Origin: Cardinalis cardinalis
Lineage: Eukaryota; Chordata; Aves; Passeriformes; Cardinalidae
DNA length: 64,000 nucleotides
Direction: 5' to 3'
Assembly: GCA_014549065.1 (NCBI GenBank)
Contig: JACDOX010000058.1
Coordinates: 1,903,671-1,967,670, forward strand
Below are positions 35,152-47,727 of the stretch, piece after piece. The notes below the pieces were generated by a model. The model was not told the origin of the DNA. It searched no databases and was given only the letters and a program-made list of their open reading frames with translations. Position 1 is the stretch's first letter. Every line of letters starts with the position of its first letter. A program made the translations under genes and the position numbers.

Positions 35152-35777
35152 CTTAATAGTCTACATAGAAAATAAAACAGAAATTTAGCTCTGTGAAACT
35201 GATAATATTGACTTTTGCTCCATCACAGTCAGGAATGCCACGCTCAGAAATTAAATTCTGCCTCTCCCAGCCCACAGCTCAGGGAAGGGCACAGATGTGC
35301 TCCACTTGCCCTGTTGTGGCAACAACAGGGTGCTGCTGCTGGGGGGAGCAGGAAGGGCTCAGCCAGGGCTTCTCACTGGGCTGCTCTTCCCAGTGCTTTC
35401 TGTGCACCCATTAAAATAACTCTGGGACACACATGCAGCTCTGTGCACTCTTTATTGACATTCTATCATCCACACAGAAAAGATTCAGTTCCTGACTCAC
35501 ACCAGCTCTCAATATTTTTGGCTTCATGTGAATTTATTTCTGTAACAAAAATGGCTTAGTCAGCTCTGTTTCCTCCTGCTCCTTCATCCCATTGCCAAAG
35601 CCTGACTGCTTATCCTTCTTCCCATGGCTCCCTTAGCANAGCCCATTCAGTCATTTACTTGGCCACTCAGGGAAAAAGATCCAGGAGCTGATCAGGGTTA
35701 AAAACCAAAAAGTACAAAACTTGCTGGCTTGTTTCTTACCCAGATCAATTGCCCAGTGAGTTCACAGCGCAGCACAC
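35152..35777. other. Non-coding DNA flanking the LTR
   Basis: A GC-richer patch at 35250-35400 has open frames without recognised domains. Nothing else is identified. Confidence 0.45.
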
Positions 35778-35900
35778 GATATGAGAATGTCTGTGCTGGA
35801 TCAGAGCAGTGGTCCATTTGGTCTGGTGTCCTGCCCCAGCAGCAGAGCAGACACAGCAGATGTTATCAGGGCTAGCATCCAGGAATGCTCTCCCAGCCTC
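35778..35900 (-). mobile_element. Old CR1-clade LINE remnant, reverse orientation
   Basis: The plus strand reads 'gtgctggatcagagcagtgg', 'tccatttggtctggtgtcc' and 'tgccccagcagcagagcag' in order. This is the reversed 3' terminal segment of an old amniote CR1-clade element (consensus 'tgggtcagaccaatggtcc', 'atctagcccagtatcctgtc'). It is short and diverged, and the boundaries are approximate. The same family appears to be present at 22372-22615 on the plus strand. Confidence 0.6.
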
Positions 35901-38500
35901 CTGTGACTTGTGACTCAGGGATGTCTTGAGTGAAAGTCAATGGTTTTGTATTTAATAGTCATTGATGGATTTTTATTTCATGTATGTTTCTGACTGTTTT
36001 AGANTTTTTTTAAATCACAAGAAATGTTTGCAACCCATATTGACTGTGGAACATAGTAGANTGCATTCAGTTCCATGCAGTCAATGAAGTGCTTCTTGTT
36101 GTTTACCCTGGGAGTAGTACCCAGTAATTTAATTTTGTGCTCTTTGATTTTTATACTGGAAGAAGCAAAGAACAGCTGTATACCTGTTCATCTTTCTTGT
36201 TCCACTACCTATTTTATAGATCAATGTTGTAGCTATCTCATTCAGCTCTTTCCCAGCTTCCAGAGGTCTTAAAATACCCCTAAGGGTGTTGCTTCATATC
36301 AATAGACAGCAGAGACAGCAATGTAATGCAGGTATAGATGTGCACAGTCAGGGATCCTGGTAGCTTAAACTGGGGACAGAAATGGTCATGTAATAAGCCT
36401 TTAATTAATAAGAAATGTGCATCTGGATAGACAGTCTTGTCTGGTGAACATAATTTCTTCTTCCTCTACCACTGCTTGCCAATGTCAACCAATGCCTTCA
36501 GCAGCTTTCCAGTTTTGTAAGTAAATAACGAATTCAAATAAATGATTTAATACNTTTCCTTTCATTCTCCCATTGCTCAGTCCTCAATTGCCTTCTCTTT
36601 AATCTTCCCTCATTTGGAAAATGCAAATATTTTTTGAAGACTCTATTGTGGCTGGTTGAAATGTTTACTAAAATTCAATGTTCAGTGTTGCTTTTTGTTG
36701 CTCTGAATATAAAATCTCCTCCACCTTCCTTTGTCTTGTTTTTTGTAGATCTCCCAGTACTTTTTGCTTCCCATTTGTTTATATTTCTTAAAAGCCTCAA
36801 AGCTGCTCTTTATGATCTAACATGCCCTTTGTCACTCTTTGCCTCTGCTTACAATAGGATTTAGCCTGCAGGCTCTTGCCAAACGTGTTTCTTAGACAAA
36901 TTTTCCCATGTCAGGTAGTCAGAGTAAAAATTATGCTACTCATTACCTGCTGCCTTAAATACATGTCCTCCAGTACTGAGGTACTTGTATTTTCTTGAGT
37001 CCTTCAGCTGACAAACTCCAAAATCCATGAGAAAGCCAACATTTCTTGCTGCCCTGCCTGCCCCATTCTCACCTGTGTGTGGGCTGAGCTGAGCCCTGGT
37101 TGCCTTCAGCCCCAGCCCTGCCCAGAGGAGCAGGAGCAGCTCTTGGTGCTCAGCTGGTCAGCAGTGCCTCCACAGACCACCCTCATGGTCTGCTGTCTTT
37201 CTAGGCTGAGTCATTTCCAGAGATCCAGGCAGAATTCAGGCATTCAAGGGTTGTCTGGTTTCATGCCTCACCAGGTTGGTATTTACCTGAGCATCAGTCT
37301 GGAGACACCAAACACAGGGTTGTGAGTTAGGAACAAGAAGAGTTATACAAGATTCTGCAGCTTCTCAGAGCACTTTTGAGGCAGGGAGAGCAATGCTGTT
37401 CCCCAGGGAAAATGCTTCCAGTAGGGCTTTCCTGGTGCACAGCATCACTGAAGGGTCAGGACTGACATGGATTGATTTGAAATGCATCTTCTCTTCCCTG
37501 AGTGGAGAAGAAACANAGAAGGTGTTTCTAAAATGGCCTTTCCTGCACTCTTTAGGGGATCCTTGCCTTATTCAAACTGTTTGTGGGAGAAAGAAGGATG
37601 AGAATTTCTAAACAATTCTCTGAACAAGCTGATTTCTATTTTGTTCCATTGTGTCAGATGCAAGCAGTATGCAAGCCTGGATCACTTATGGAGTATGGCA
37701 CAGAAATAGTTTCCAGCTTCATGCAGCTGTCTCTGTTCCTAACAGAGTACACCAGATGGTAGAGGAATACACAGAGAGAAATTTTCAATGTGGAAAAAAA
37801 AGGAAAAGGTTTTTTATTAGAATTTTTTATAACAATTACTCTCCTTTTTGTTTGCTTTTTTCAAGCTCCATTTTGGAATGCTTTGTAGAAGCAATCACAC
37901 GTTGGTGTGCAAATTAAGGTTTTATCANAGTGCATTGGGACAGAGAGCATACAAGCAGAGCATGCAGCCTTGCCTCTCTCAGCTTTGGAAGGGTTGTGAA
38001 TGCAGCTTGCCTTTGAGATGTTTTCTTTTGCAGGATGGCTTTTTTCATCTTCNTTGGATTATGTACTGTGATCACATCACATCATCAGTTTAAATTATGA
38101 TACATTGTGACACCAAAGGAGAGCCAGAAGAGCCCTGAACCAGGCCTCACTGGAAGGGAAGTTTCAGTGGCATCTCACTTCATCCCCTTCCCCCACCACC
38201 TTGAGCCCATCTTCTTTCCTTATTTATTGTGAAAAGCAGAAAGAGTGCTCTTTTTCTGCATGAAAATAGGGGATCTAAATGCATTTTCCCACACATGCAT
38301 GGCTACTTCCAATAGGTGGGACAAATGCATCCTGTCTTCATTTCTCCAGGAGTCTGTGTAAACATCTCACAGTCACCTGAGCCACCCACATTCCTTTTGT
38401 TGCCCTTAGCTTCTATTAAATGGCCTTTACTGTAGCAGGCAAAATATTTACACTATTTCTTTCTGCCGACTCAATTGCTGCCTTTCTCCTGNTCTGTCCC
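35901..38500. other. Non-coding single-copy DNA
   Basis: AT-rich DNA with a GC-richer patch near 37040-37200. Open frames stay below 90 codons and show no domain. No repeat is identified. Confidence 0.45.
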
Positions 38501-38503
38501 CAG

Positions 38504-38639
38504 GACCGGAGCCTTGCATGACAGCGCTGCCTTCTGCTTCCCTTACTTTGAGCACTACCAGCTGAGCTTCAAAAGTGGGCAATTCAAATTATCAGTCAGA
38601 CAAAANAGGCTCCTTTTAGTTCTTTTAAAAGCTTTTTAG
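38504..38639 (+). other. Weak candidate terminal exon or relic of one
   Basis: A strong acceptor-like pyrimidine tract (about 38471-38503, ending in CCCCAG, with one N) is followed by a segment with two CpGs and codon-like composition. The frame starting at 38505 is open for 44 codons to a TAG at 38637-38639. It begins TGALHDSAAFCFPYFEHYQL, a sequence with the look of real protein. I do not recognise it, no donor site follows, and no neighbouring exon was found. It could be a terminal exon, a relic or chance. Confidence 0.2.
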
Positions 38640-41250
38640 CTCTTGTCTCAGAGCTTTTCTTGCTTTTCCTTCACATTGCCTTTAAAAGCAAGACTGACAG
38701 GAAAGATTAAGTTGCTTCTGGCTGCACAGGATAGAAGCAGATTAACACAGCTGGATCCAACCCTGGGAAGCCCAGCCTGGGTATGTATGTTAGCACAACC
38801 CCAGCAATGTATAAGCAAGAGTCGTTTGTGTTGATCTTTTTCAGGATGATGAGTTTGTGATTAACTCTTTTGTGTGGAGCTTGCCTGTGTAGGAAGCTGG
38901 TACACAGCAGGATGCTGATGGAAAATCTCCCGAGGTGCCAGCCCTCCCTGTCACCATGCACAGCTCTGCAGACACTCTGCTGGCTACAGCAGGGATTTTG
39001 TTTGCCCTCCATCACCTTTGAGATTTTTTGTTTTTCTGGGAGCAGGATCGCTGGGGAAGAAAGGAAATCTTCCATCTGAGCAAAGTTTAGTGCAGCCTTC
39101 TCGGCTGATGCTAAGGAGCAGGTCCAGTCCTGCATGGTGGATGTGCTCACCCAAGCTGCAGGGAAGTAATTAAACTCCACAACAAATGCAAAAGAGATAT
39201 TTTACTGGGCAAATGGTAGGCTGTTTTCTTGTTCATTTATTTGTCTCTTGGGCTGAAGATCTGGGTTTTTAGCATGGGTTTAATAATCTAAAATTATTGA
39301 ATAAATAGCTAAATATCAAATTAAAATGCATCTTTTTGGGGGGGGCAGCTATGAATTATAATGTTCAAGAAGAATCTGGGAGATACCAAGTTCAGCAAAA
39401 TATCTTAGTCAAGCTGGTAGCATCTTTCATGCTTTAATAAAGAAAAGCACAGTGGATCNTGCAGTATGCCCATTGTCCCTTGCAAGGGACAGGCTGCAGG
39501 AACTGCAGCAAAGGGCAGGAGAGGGCAGCAGATGCATCAGTTCCACGTGTGCTACGTGTGCTCCCTGCTTGTGTTCCCGTTCAAGATTCCTGAGGGTGGG
39601 AGGACTGACCCTCCAACCCTTCCATGCCCCCAGTCTGCTGTTAGCTGACTTGAGATAACATTATTTGCCAGCCTCAAAGTGTGGTGAGGATAAAAGCCCT
39701 TGAGGGGGCTCGACACAGCGCTGCTGAGAGCAGTGAGAAGTTTCCTTCCTGCTTAGAATGGGGCATTCAGAGCAAATCTTTGCTAACGAGGTGTATCTGC
39801 TGGATGAGCTCCAAGGCAGAGAGAAATAACATCAATAGAGCTATTCCAGGGTTCACATCTGAATCCCAACCAATATATTAAGATGCCCTTTTTTTTTCCC
39901 TTTTGCATGGCATTAATCCAGGACATATTTACACATAACAGTTTTGAAATCACACACACCCCTAGGCTGCATGAAATATTTCTATACAGCATAATTTTTC
40001 AGAGACAGTAAATCAGACCGTCTCAGATATATACCTATAAATTTTAATGAATGCACAATATCCCTGTCACTTCTGCCTCCCTTGTCTAATGACACTCTTT
40101 CTCTATTTCCATCACATCTCCTTCCATATCAAGGTGAAGGAGTGAAACTAAACCCTGCTGACTCAACAGTAAATTGAGCAGGAAAGAGTCTACACTGGAC
40201 TGGGGAAAACAATCATTCATTTTGCAGGCTTAGTGCCAGCAGCACTACCTTGCAGCTCCAATTATCTGATATTTTAGTGATTACACTCAGTTAAGCAGGG
40301 ATAATTGAAGCAATTTTCAGCATCTTCACCAGACAAGCCAGAGGCATGACCTTATCTTAGATAACAGAAAATGAGATTCAAATGAGCTTTTTTTTCCTTT
40401 CCCCCAACAGTGAGCAGGCTTAATTACAGGAGAAAATTAGCAAAGGCAGTGGTGTCTCTTCCAACCTTCAGATGGTGCCTGGTGACTCACTGGGGAATAT
40501 ATCTTAGCTAAGCACAAATTCAGGGACTTCATACAGTTGTCTTGGCCTTCTGTGGTCATATAATGGATTTGGAATGAGGGAATTCTGGAATTTAAAGAAA
40601 ACTGTAAATATCTGATTGTAATTGTTAGTTTTTTTAACTTTTGCTGACTAGAGAATGTTCTACTTGGTATCATCATCATGAACTAAATGTCCATACAACT
40701 GCTAAGGCAGACCACCTGCAGGGGAATGGGGGAACCCATGGGGTTTATCTGCCTGAACCCGAGATACCCCAGGGTGAACTGCTGGCACCATCAGCTGCTC
40801 CAGGGCAACTGGATGCTCTGTAGCTGCTGCTCGCCAGCTCTGAAAAACAGAGTGTTTCATATGTCCCCAGAGATCTACAGTCTGTCAACCAAATCAGGGC
40901 TCTGAATGGTGCTCAGAGAAACTTATGCCTTCCTGGCTCAGAAGACAGGCAGGAAAACATCAGTGGAGTTCCTCATTTGCAATGGACACTGTCTTATTTC
41001 TGCTCAGCACAGGAGCNGTGAAGAGATCATTCCAGGACTGCTCAAGATTGTGGCTGTTGCCACAATAATCACACTTAGGAAATAAGCTACACTGTGAGTT
41101 TACCTCCTACCTCTGGCAAACCAGCATTACACTGTTAGTTATATTTGTATTGCTTTGACCATTTGGCTATAGCTCATACACAGCAGTTATTAGGTCTGGG
41201 CTTTTCCCCTTAAGTCCATAATATCAAAAAGAAAGATACTAGGATACAAA
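38640..41250. other. Non-coding single-copy DNA
   Basis: The minus strand carries a 157-codon open frame at 38707-39180 that crosses the GC-richer part; it has no recognisable domain. A GC-rich patch at 39460-39640 includes the word GAGAGGGCAGCAG, weakly like a reversed CTCF site. A seven-G run lies near 39340. AT-rich sequence near 40250-40330 could be conserved but is unremarkable. Confidence 0.4.
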
Positions 41251-41410
41251 TTATTTTTTGTTTTATTTTGTTTGGGGGGGGGTTAGGTATTTTTAGTTGG
41301 TGGTTTTTTGGTGGTTTTTTTTTGGGGAGGGGATTGTGGGGGTTTTTTTATTGTTGTTGGTTTTTTGTGATTTTGTGGGGGTTTTTTGTTGTGGTTGTTG
41401 TTATTCTGTG
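41251..41410 (+). repeat. G/T-rich low-complexity tract without cytosine
   Basis: From 41251 to 41405 (155 bases) there is not a single C on the plus strand. The tract is built of T runs, GTTGTTG words and G runs (nine G at 41274-41282; GGGGAGGGG and GGGGG at 41324-41342). It is the strand-reversed equivalent of the A/C-rich tracts in this window. A plus-strand open frame through it is an artefact. Confidence 0.9.
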
Positions 41411-44400
41411 AGAACAAGCCCTAGGAAAATGAACAATTCACAGAAACACTATTTCTACTTGTGTTACACATTCCTACACATGCAGGAATAAAGGTCTGTT
41501 AGTTGATTCCTCTTAAACTAATGCATCAGTTTTTTATTTTCAGTGTGAAGCAGAGCANAGCAGTTTATTAAAAATAGCAAAGAATATACATGTATAAATT
41601 TAGAAGTAGTTCAAGTTCTGGCCTGGAGAAGTTTAGTTTTCTGGGACCAGAGGAAAAAAAAATTAGTTGCTTACATCTATTTTCTCANTTTAAATGAAAC
41701 CTTCAGCATTTTACTGTCAGCATTAGAAAACANTATTGTTTTGGTGGAAATGTCACATATCTAATCGTTCTATGGGGAGAAGCAATAGACTGCTTTAGTT
41801 ATAAATATGCATGAAATAAAATTACAAAGACATAAATGAGGACTTCCAGCCCAAAGGAATGCAATGTTGGGCATAGAGTGTCAGATTGGTCTGTGTGGGT
41901 AGGATAGCTTGGCTGTTTATTTCCTGACACTTCACAAATCTGTTCCTGCACACGGAGGCTGCACAGGCAGCTCAGCACANGAGAGGCAGTGGGTGCACAG
42001 CCCAGCCTAGTGCCAGTGGGAAAAGGGGCAAGGGAAGAGGATTTCCTCAACAGACAAGAAAACAAACCCAGATGAGACCATAGCTATCCCTGGCAGAAGT
42101 CAGGAGATTGGTGCCATGTTCATAAATCCAAGAGGAAATGTTGCCAGACAAGAACTCCTGTGCCAGATCCTTGTGGCTTCATCTTCTCTTTATGTAGACC
42201 CAAGGTGTTCAAAGCAGCGGGTGGGACTTGGATGACAGAGGTCTTGTAGGCATCCCTCTCTCTAACCANCAAACATGAAACCTCCATGGCCATGTGCCCC
42301 CACAGAGGCAAAGCAATTTTTTCAAGGGTAAAGCTGAAGGGACTAAATGTAAAATATCTTAGGTCATGTANAGAAATTGAGAGAGCCCAAGCACGTGCAG
42401 GGAGTACAAGTGAGAGCAGGGTGCCTCTAGTCCTTGCTGTAATGCCTGTGGGCTGGTTTCCTGCTCTGATATATTGCATCACTCCCCAGCATGATGGCCT
42501 GTCTGGCTTTCCTCTTAGATCCAGATTCACATNTGTCTCCTTCTGTAAACGAGGGGTGATCCCCATATTGTTTGGTATGGGCAACATGAGAATCTGGTCC
42601 TCAAGACTCCTCATCATGCAGAATTAATGAAAAAAATATGTGTCTCATAGGTTTTAAATGCCAGCTATCTTAAATGTGGCANCATTTTCATTTCTGCTGA
42701 TTTCTGCTTATCAACACCTTTCCCACCCCTTCCCGCTGTACTGAACTGGAGGAGATAAAACGTCCTTTTTGACCCACCCCAACTACAGACCTCATTTAAA
42801 GTTCAAGTCTAGCCACAGCTGAAGTGTTTCAGGAAAATAGCACAGGCCACTAATCTTAATCTGGAAGCCTCTCCAGATTTTCTTTTTCTGAAATCCCAAA
42901 AAGANTCCCAATTTACCTAAATTAACCTCCCCTATAAATTTCCCAAAATAGAACATCTCAAATACTCTTTGTCACTTGTTTCCACATAGAGATCAAACTG
43001 TAAACCAGCAAAGACTGAGACAAAGATATTTTTCATGTCAGTAAGACTCTCACAGAAAAAGATATTTGCTCATTTCCGAGACTTTTTAATGGCATTTTTT
43101 TAGAAGCCCTTATTTACTGAGAAGCTTTGAGGCCTTATTTGATTTATAGATATTGCATAGGACAGTAGCAGCGGCTCAGGCTGTGAAATGCCACTTTGTT
43201 GCCTTTTCCCACTGCTGCCCAGAGCACAAATGCTCCTGATGGTGCCTATTTGGCTTGAGCCTGTCAGACACGGAGCAGACAGGATGCTGAAGAAAGAAAC
43301 TGGTGTCCTTCATTTTCAAGGCCTGGCTCATTACACAGGGTGATGAATTGGGCCTGTTTATAAATTCTGCAGCTACCACTTACAGCCATACCTGACATGA
43401 GCTTGAGGGGATGTGAGCAGAGCTAAAGTGATCTTCCAGGCAGTTGATGTTTCAGGAAAAATATTGCACAGATTAGAAGCCCAGATTATGTGTACAGAGT
43501 AAGTGGCACAAATACAAACAGCATGCTGCTTGTTAAGCTCTTTTACACACTGGAGCCACTTGGACCAGCTAAAATATCAGGTAAAGACTGTGCCAAGGGA
43601 GGAGCAGGTCAGATGTGAGTATTGGTCTCCGTCTGAGGCAGCACATTCCCTACTGTGGCACTGTGCAGCCTCTGTGATGGGTTCCAGTGCACTGCATGCA
43701 CTGATTTCTGCCAGAGCAGCTTCTCTGAAAGCCTCGTCTGCAGCTGGTGGGAGACCCATGTGGTACAAGAAGGAGTAGCCCAGATATTCACAGGTAAAAC
43801 TGGAAACACTTCTGCCAATTAGGCACTTCATTATTTGCANATCTGTAAGCACCTCTGTTGGAAATGGGTCACGGCCTCACCCGCTCTCCTAATTGACCAC
43901 TTAGAGGTCACTAAAGTAAGATCACCTTAGGAAAGTTCTTTTTCCAGGGCTCAATGCCTGAAATGGCTGAAAGGTGGCTAGGACCAAGCCACACAGCAGA
44001 ATGTTGACACTAGTGACCACTGTGATGGCTGGCCCTCTGCAGAGAGCAGTGAGGATCTTCAGAGCTAACAGAGATAAGGCACNACTCACTGGTTCTCACA
44101 ATACCTGGATTATGAATGAAGCATGACTGAAAATTCATATCGGAGAACTAGCCTGGTGAAAGCCAAGAAAATCCAGGTTGCTCATTAGCAGGGTTTACTA
44201 CCTCATGAGAAAGCATTTACATGCAGCTAGGGCAGCTTTGCCCTCCTAGGTTTTGCCAAATGCCAGAGACAGCTGCCTNTGCTGGCCCCACAGCACCCCA
44301 CAGTGCCACATCTGGAGCCACTCAGGGCTTCCAGGCAAACACTGTCCTTGGGCTCAGCTCCAGTGCAGCACAAGATCCATGAGATCCACCTTTCCTTCCC

Positions 44401-45844
44401 CAGGAAGGTGCATGGCAGAGGGGCCTCCCTGCTCCCTCCTCCCCTCACAGCCACAGGAAGCACGTGTGCTTTGCACACCCTGAGGGAACATAGCAAGCAT
44501 TGCTTGGGAAATGTTGGCCACTGTGCTCTCTGTCCTCATATCTTCATCAGCTGGCATGCCATGATTAAACCTTTGGGTCTGGACAAGCTGAACCCCTCAC
44601 CTTTGAACTCCTGTGGTGTTTAGGTTGTGGACCCAGATTCACTCCCACTGTGAATNACAATGATCTCATTTCCCTTACCTAATGGCATGCTCCTGGCATA
44701 GGGTTGCAAGGAGAAACAAGCTCCACCTACACCTGGTCTGTGTGTGCTGCTGAGGAGTGGGACACAGACTCTGGATCATCAGTCTGGGTCTCCTCCATCC
44801 CAGTGATCCTCCTGCAGAGCAGGTCCTGGCTCTCTTGTGAGACCAGATTCTGCAGAATGAAAGGGCTGGATGTCCCATATGAACTATCCTGTTTTCTGTT
44901 TCTGCCGCCTTTCTGCACTGACACCCTTTGCAGCTGTCCTGCAGAGTTTGACTACACTACCCTTCAGAAGAATTGCTTCTGCTACTAAAGAAAGAGCATC
45001 TCAGGGAATACAGGTCAAGGTTTAAACCACAGACAGACACTGCCTGTGGATTTCCCCAGTACTCAGGTGGAGGCCCAAAACTGGAATAGATTATCCATCT
45101 ATCCAGACAGCAGCAGCTCTTNCTCAGTTGGTCTCTGGTTTCTGGCACTACAGAGCTCAGCTGAGTTCAGCTGTGCTTTTCTCNCTCTGAGATGTACTGC
45201 CTGTTTTAAACACAACCCTGTAGATATTTTATTTNCTTCCCTTACACCTCAAAAATGAAGTGTTTTTATTTCAGTTGGTGGAGAGAAAATTCTGCTGTGT
45301 GAAGCCACATGAGACCCTTGCATCTGCTCTGGACATGGTGGCCAAATGCCATTTACATTATTTCACATAANTTTTAAAGGAGTTTTCCAGATAAATTCTT
45401 TCAGTAAGGTAAATAAAACAGGATATTTTGTGTGGCTATCTATTGTCCTGTAATATTAGGGGGTTTTCTCAGTGTTCCTGATCTGCTGTGTGCATTGGTC
45501 CACTCTCATTCACTGAAGTTAGAGTTTGAGTCTACAGCTTCTCTTTTCCATAGAAAAGTCTGTTCCTCACCTNAGGGTGTGTATCTCTAATGGGCCCCTC
45601 TCCCAGCCTGGAATATCATACAGGTAATGCCATTTCTGTTGCCATTAGTGGTTTATCTTTCTGCTCCTCTTGGCCTTCAAAGAGACCCAGCCTTNTGAGC
45701 TTAGGAGGGAGATTCCAGTCTCAGGATATCTATTCCCTTGTGATAGAGACCTACAAATGTAATCAATTCTATAAGGGATCATAGCAAGCTCCTCTCAGAA
45801 GAGACAACTTCTCACTGATAGGAATGGGCTCCACTGCAGACAGC
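41411..45844. other. Non-coding single-copy DNA
   Basis: At 42120-42627 both strands have open frames (113 codons plus, 165 minus) containing N-bearing codons and no recognised domain. A GC-rich patch at 44220-44480 has overlapping frames on both strands. The rest is AT-rich and featureless; no transposon ends were seen. Confidence 0.45.

Positions 45845-45903
<59 letters not shown>
45845..45903 (+). repeat. (CAT)n trinucleotide microsatellite, about 20 units
   Basis: Fifty-nine bases of perfect CAT/ATC repeat. On the minus strand it reads as a polyaspartate run inside a 79-codon open frame, which I regard as spurious. Its length and purity make it likely to be polymorphic. Confidence 0.98.
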
Positions 45904-47727
45904 GGGGCTAGGTCCTTGCCTGTGCCTGCCAGAGTCAGCACAAACACTGGACACCACATGACATAAATCTCAGGGATGGTTGAGCACTTACACTGCACAT
46001 GCACCCACTTCACCTTCCCCTGGCTGATGTTCACTCACCTGAGGAGCTGCTGGAGGTTCCAGGGGAGTCTGGGACCATGTCCTCTGTGCTGATGGTCTGA
46101 CATCCAGCAGCAGACTTCATCAAACCAAATTTTCCTGCAACTTTTGCAGCTAGGTTTTCCAGATGAAAAAGCCTCACAGACATCATAGTTTGGAGATAAG
46201 GAAAGAAGAGTGGGAGGCTGAGCTGCCATCACAGGAAATGCTTCCAACAGGGCTCAAAGAAGTCATCTAGCCCACTCTTCTGTGCAAATGTTAACTTCAA
46301 AGATGCACTTTCTTACANATATTCCTCCTCTCTGGTAGTGATCCCTCCTTTTTCCCCCAAGCATTCTCTTCCAATTGTTCATTATCCTCACTGCTAGAAG
46401 GTTGAATGTTTGGTTTCTTGCTTCCTGTCAGCTCACATGTTTCTAGAAAAAAGATAATTTCTTTAGTTCATCTCTTTAGTAGGTACACTGCCATTATGTC
46501 TGTACCAGGAACATCACTCAAGATGGTTATTCATATTTCACAGGAACAGTGCAAATTGCTGCATATTATTATATAGCAAAATAACTGATAAGCACATTAT
46601 ATTGACTGTCTATTTCATTTTTTATTGTTGCAATAAAAATTAATTGGTTTTGCAATTCAGGCTTTCTCTGTGATTATTATTTGTTATTGAATAGAGGTTT
46701 TTATTATAATTAAATCATCACCTGTACCAACTCTACTAGTTCTTCGCCTGGAAACTAATAGTTTAATGGAAAAACACATTTCAGGGACTGTCTGGGAGAA
46801 CCCCAACTATGGGGAGCGTTCCTTTGATTCTACCTTCATTTCTCATAAGCTCTGAAAAGTCATAACAGGAAATAAATGTAAAGCCATCTCAGGAAGCCCT
46901 TTAATCCATCCTTCTGCTTCAGGGCTGAATTTAAACTGAGAATTTATAAGAAATAATGGAAGGCAGCCTAGGGAATTACTTTTTCCTGAGTCACCTAAAT
47001 TTCCATTTTCTAAAGAATTCCAGTGCTTTGGTCCAGTTTACCTGACAAAAGCCATTTTTCTGTCTAGAAACACTAAAATTATGTTCTTTCTTCTATTGAA
47101 GGAGTTCTTTGTTACTGCAAGCCTCATTGTACAACTAATATTCTGTCAAGATTATTAAAACATGCAGGTCTTACNTAGCAACATCCTAAACTGTGAGTGA
47201 CACCACCATGTTGTTAGGGGACCAGAGAAAATTTCATGTGTAGGGTATCCAGCTCATGTTGATGATTTTACACATCAAAGACTTCTGTCCAACACAACTG
47301 ATAGGAGTATTATACACTTTCCTTGCATCAATGTATTGACCTAAAAAAAAAGAAGAGGCAGACATTAGAATGTCTTTTGAAGTAAGATAATAATAAAAGT
47401 CACTGAAACCCAGTAGTTTTACCCAGGAGTAATCTGGAGAAAAATTAAAAGATAGAGTGAGGTCAAGAACATGACTAAGGATGTGATTTCACCCTGTGTG
47501 AAGAAAGGTGATGTACATTAAAAAGCTTGACCTGTGAAAGAGATGATTTAGGGTGTCAGCCTTCACGGCCACAGTGAAGCATCCTCTTTAGGATGTGTCA
47601 GGTAACTCTCTACATCTCCTGACTATACTGACTGGCTGTGCTGGGCTGAGTGTGACCCTGTGAGGTGCAGGTGTTCAAACTGTAGTCACAGGGAACTCAG
47701 TCATGGTCACATACAGAACTGTACCTA
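45904..47727. other. Non-coding DNA; AT-rich block with inverted repeat at 46619-46639
   Basis: Sequence near 46250-46290 weakly resembles a reversed CR1 end, but not enough to call. An AT-rich block at 46540-46720 contains the inverted repeat TTTTTATTG-TTG-CAATAAAAA (46619-46639), whose centre ATTGTTGCAAT is close to a C/EBP-type site. The rest is single-copy AT-rich DNA. Confidence 0.45.

Noticed and set aside
38707..39180. 157-codon minus-strand frame
   Set aside because: No recognisable domain, no splice context, and length within chance expectation for GC-richer sequence.
39510..39545. CTCF-like word near GAGAGGGCAGCAG
   Set aside because: Several mismatches to the core motif; cannot be supported without binding data.
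42120..42627. 165-codon minus and 113-codon plus frames
   Set aside because: Overlapping on both strands, several N-containing codons, no motif; a faint resemblance to an old SINE in the right part was too weak to call.
45795..46034. Minus-strand polyaspartate protein
   Set aside because: The acidic run is the CAT microsatellite read on the other strand; no domain or splice context around it.
46250..46290. Reversed CR1 end
   Set aside because: Only a short word-level similarity ('catctagccca'); not enough to place a boundary or family.
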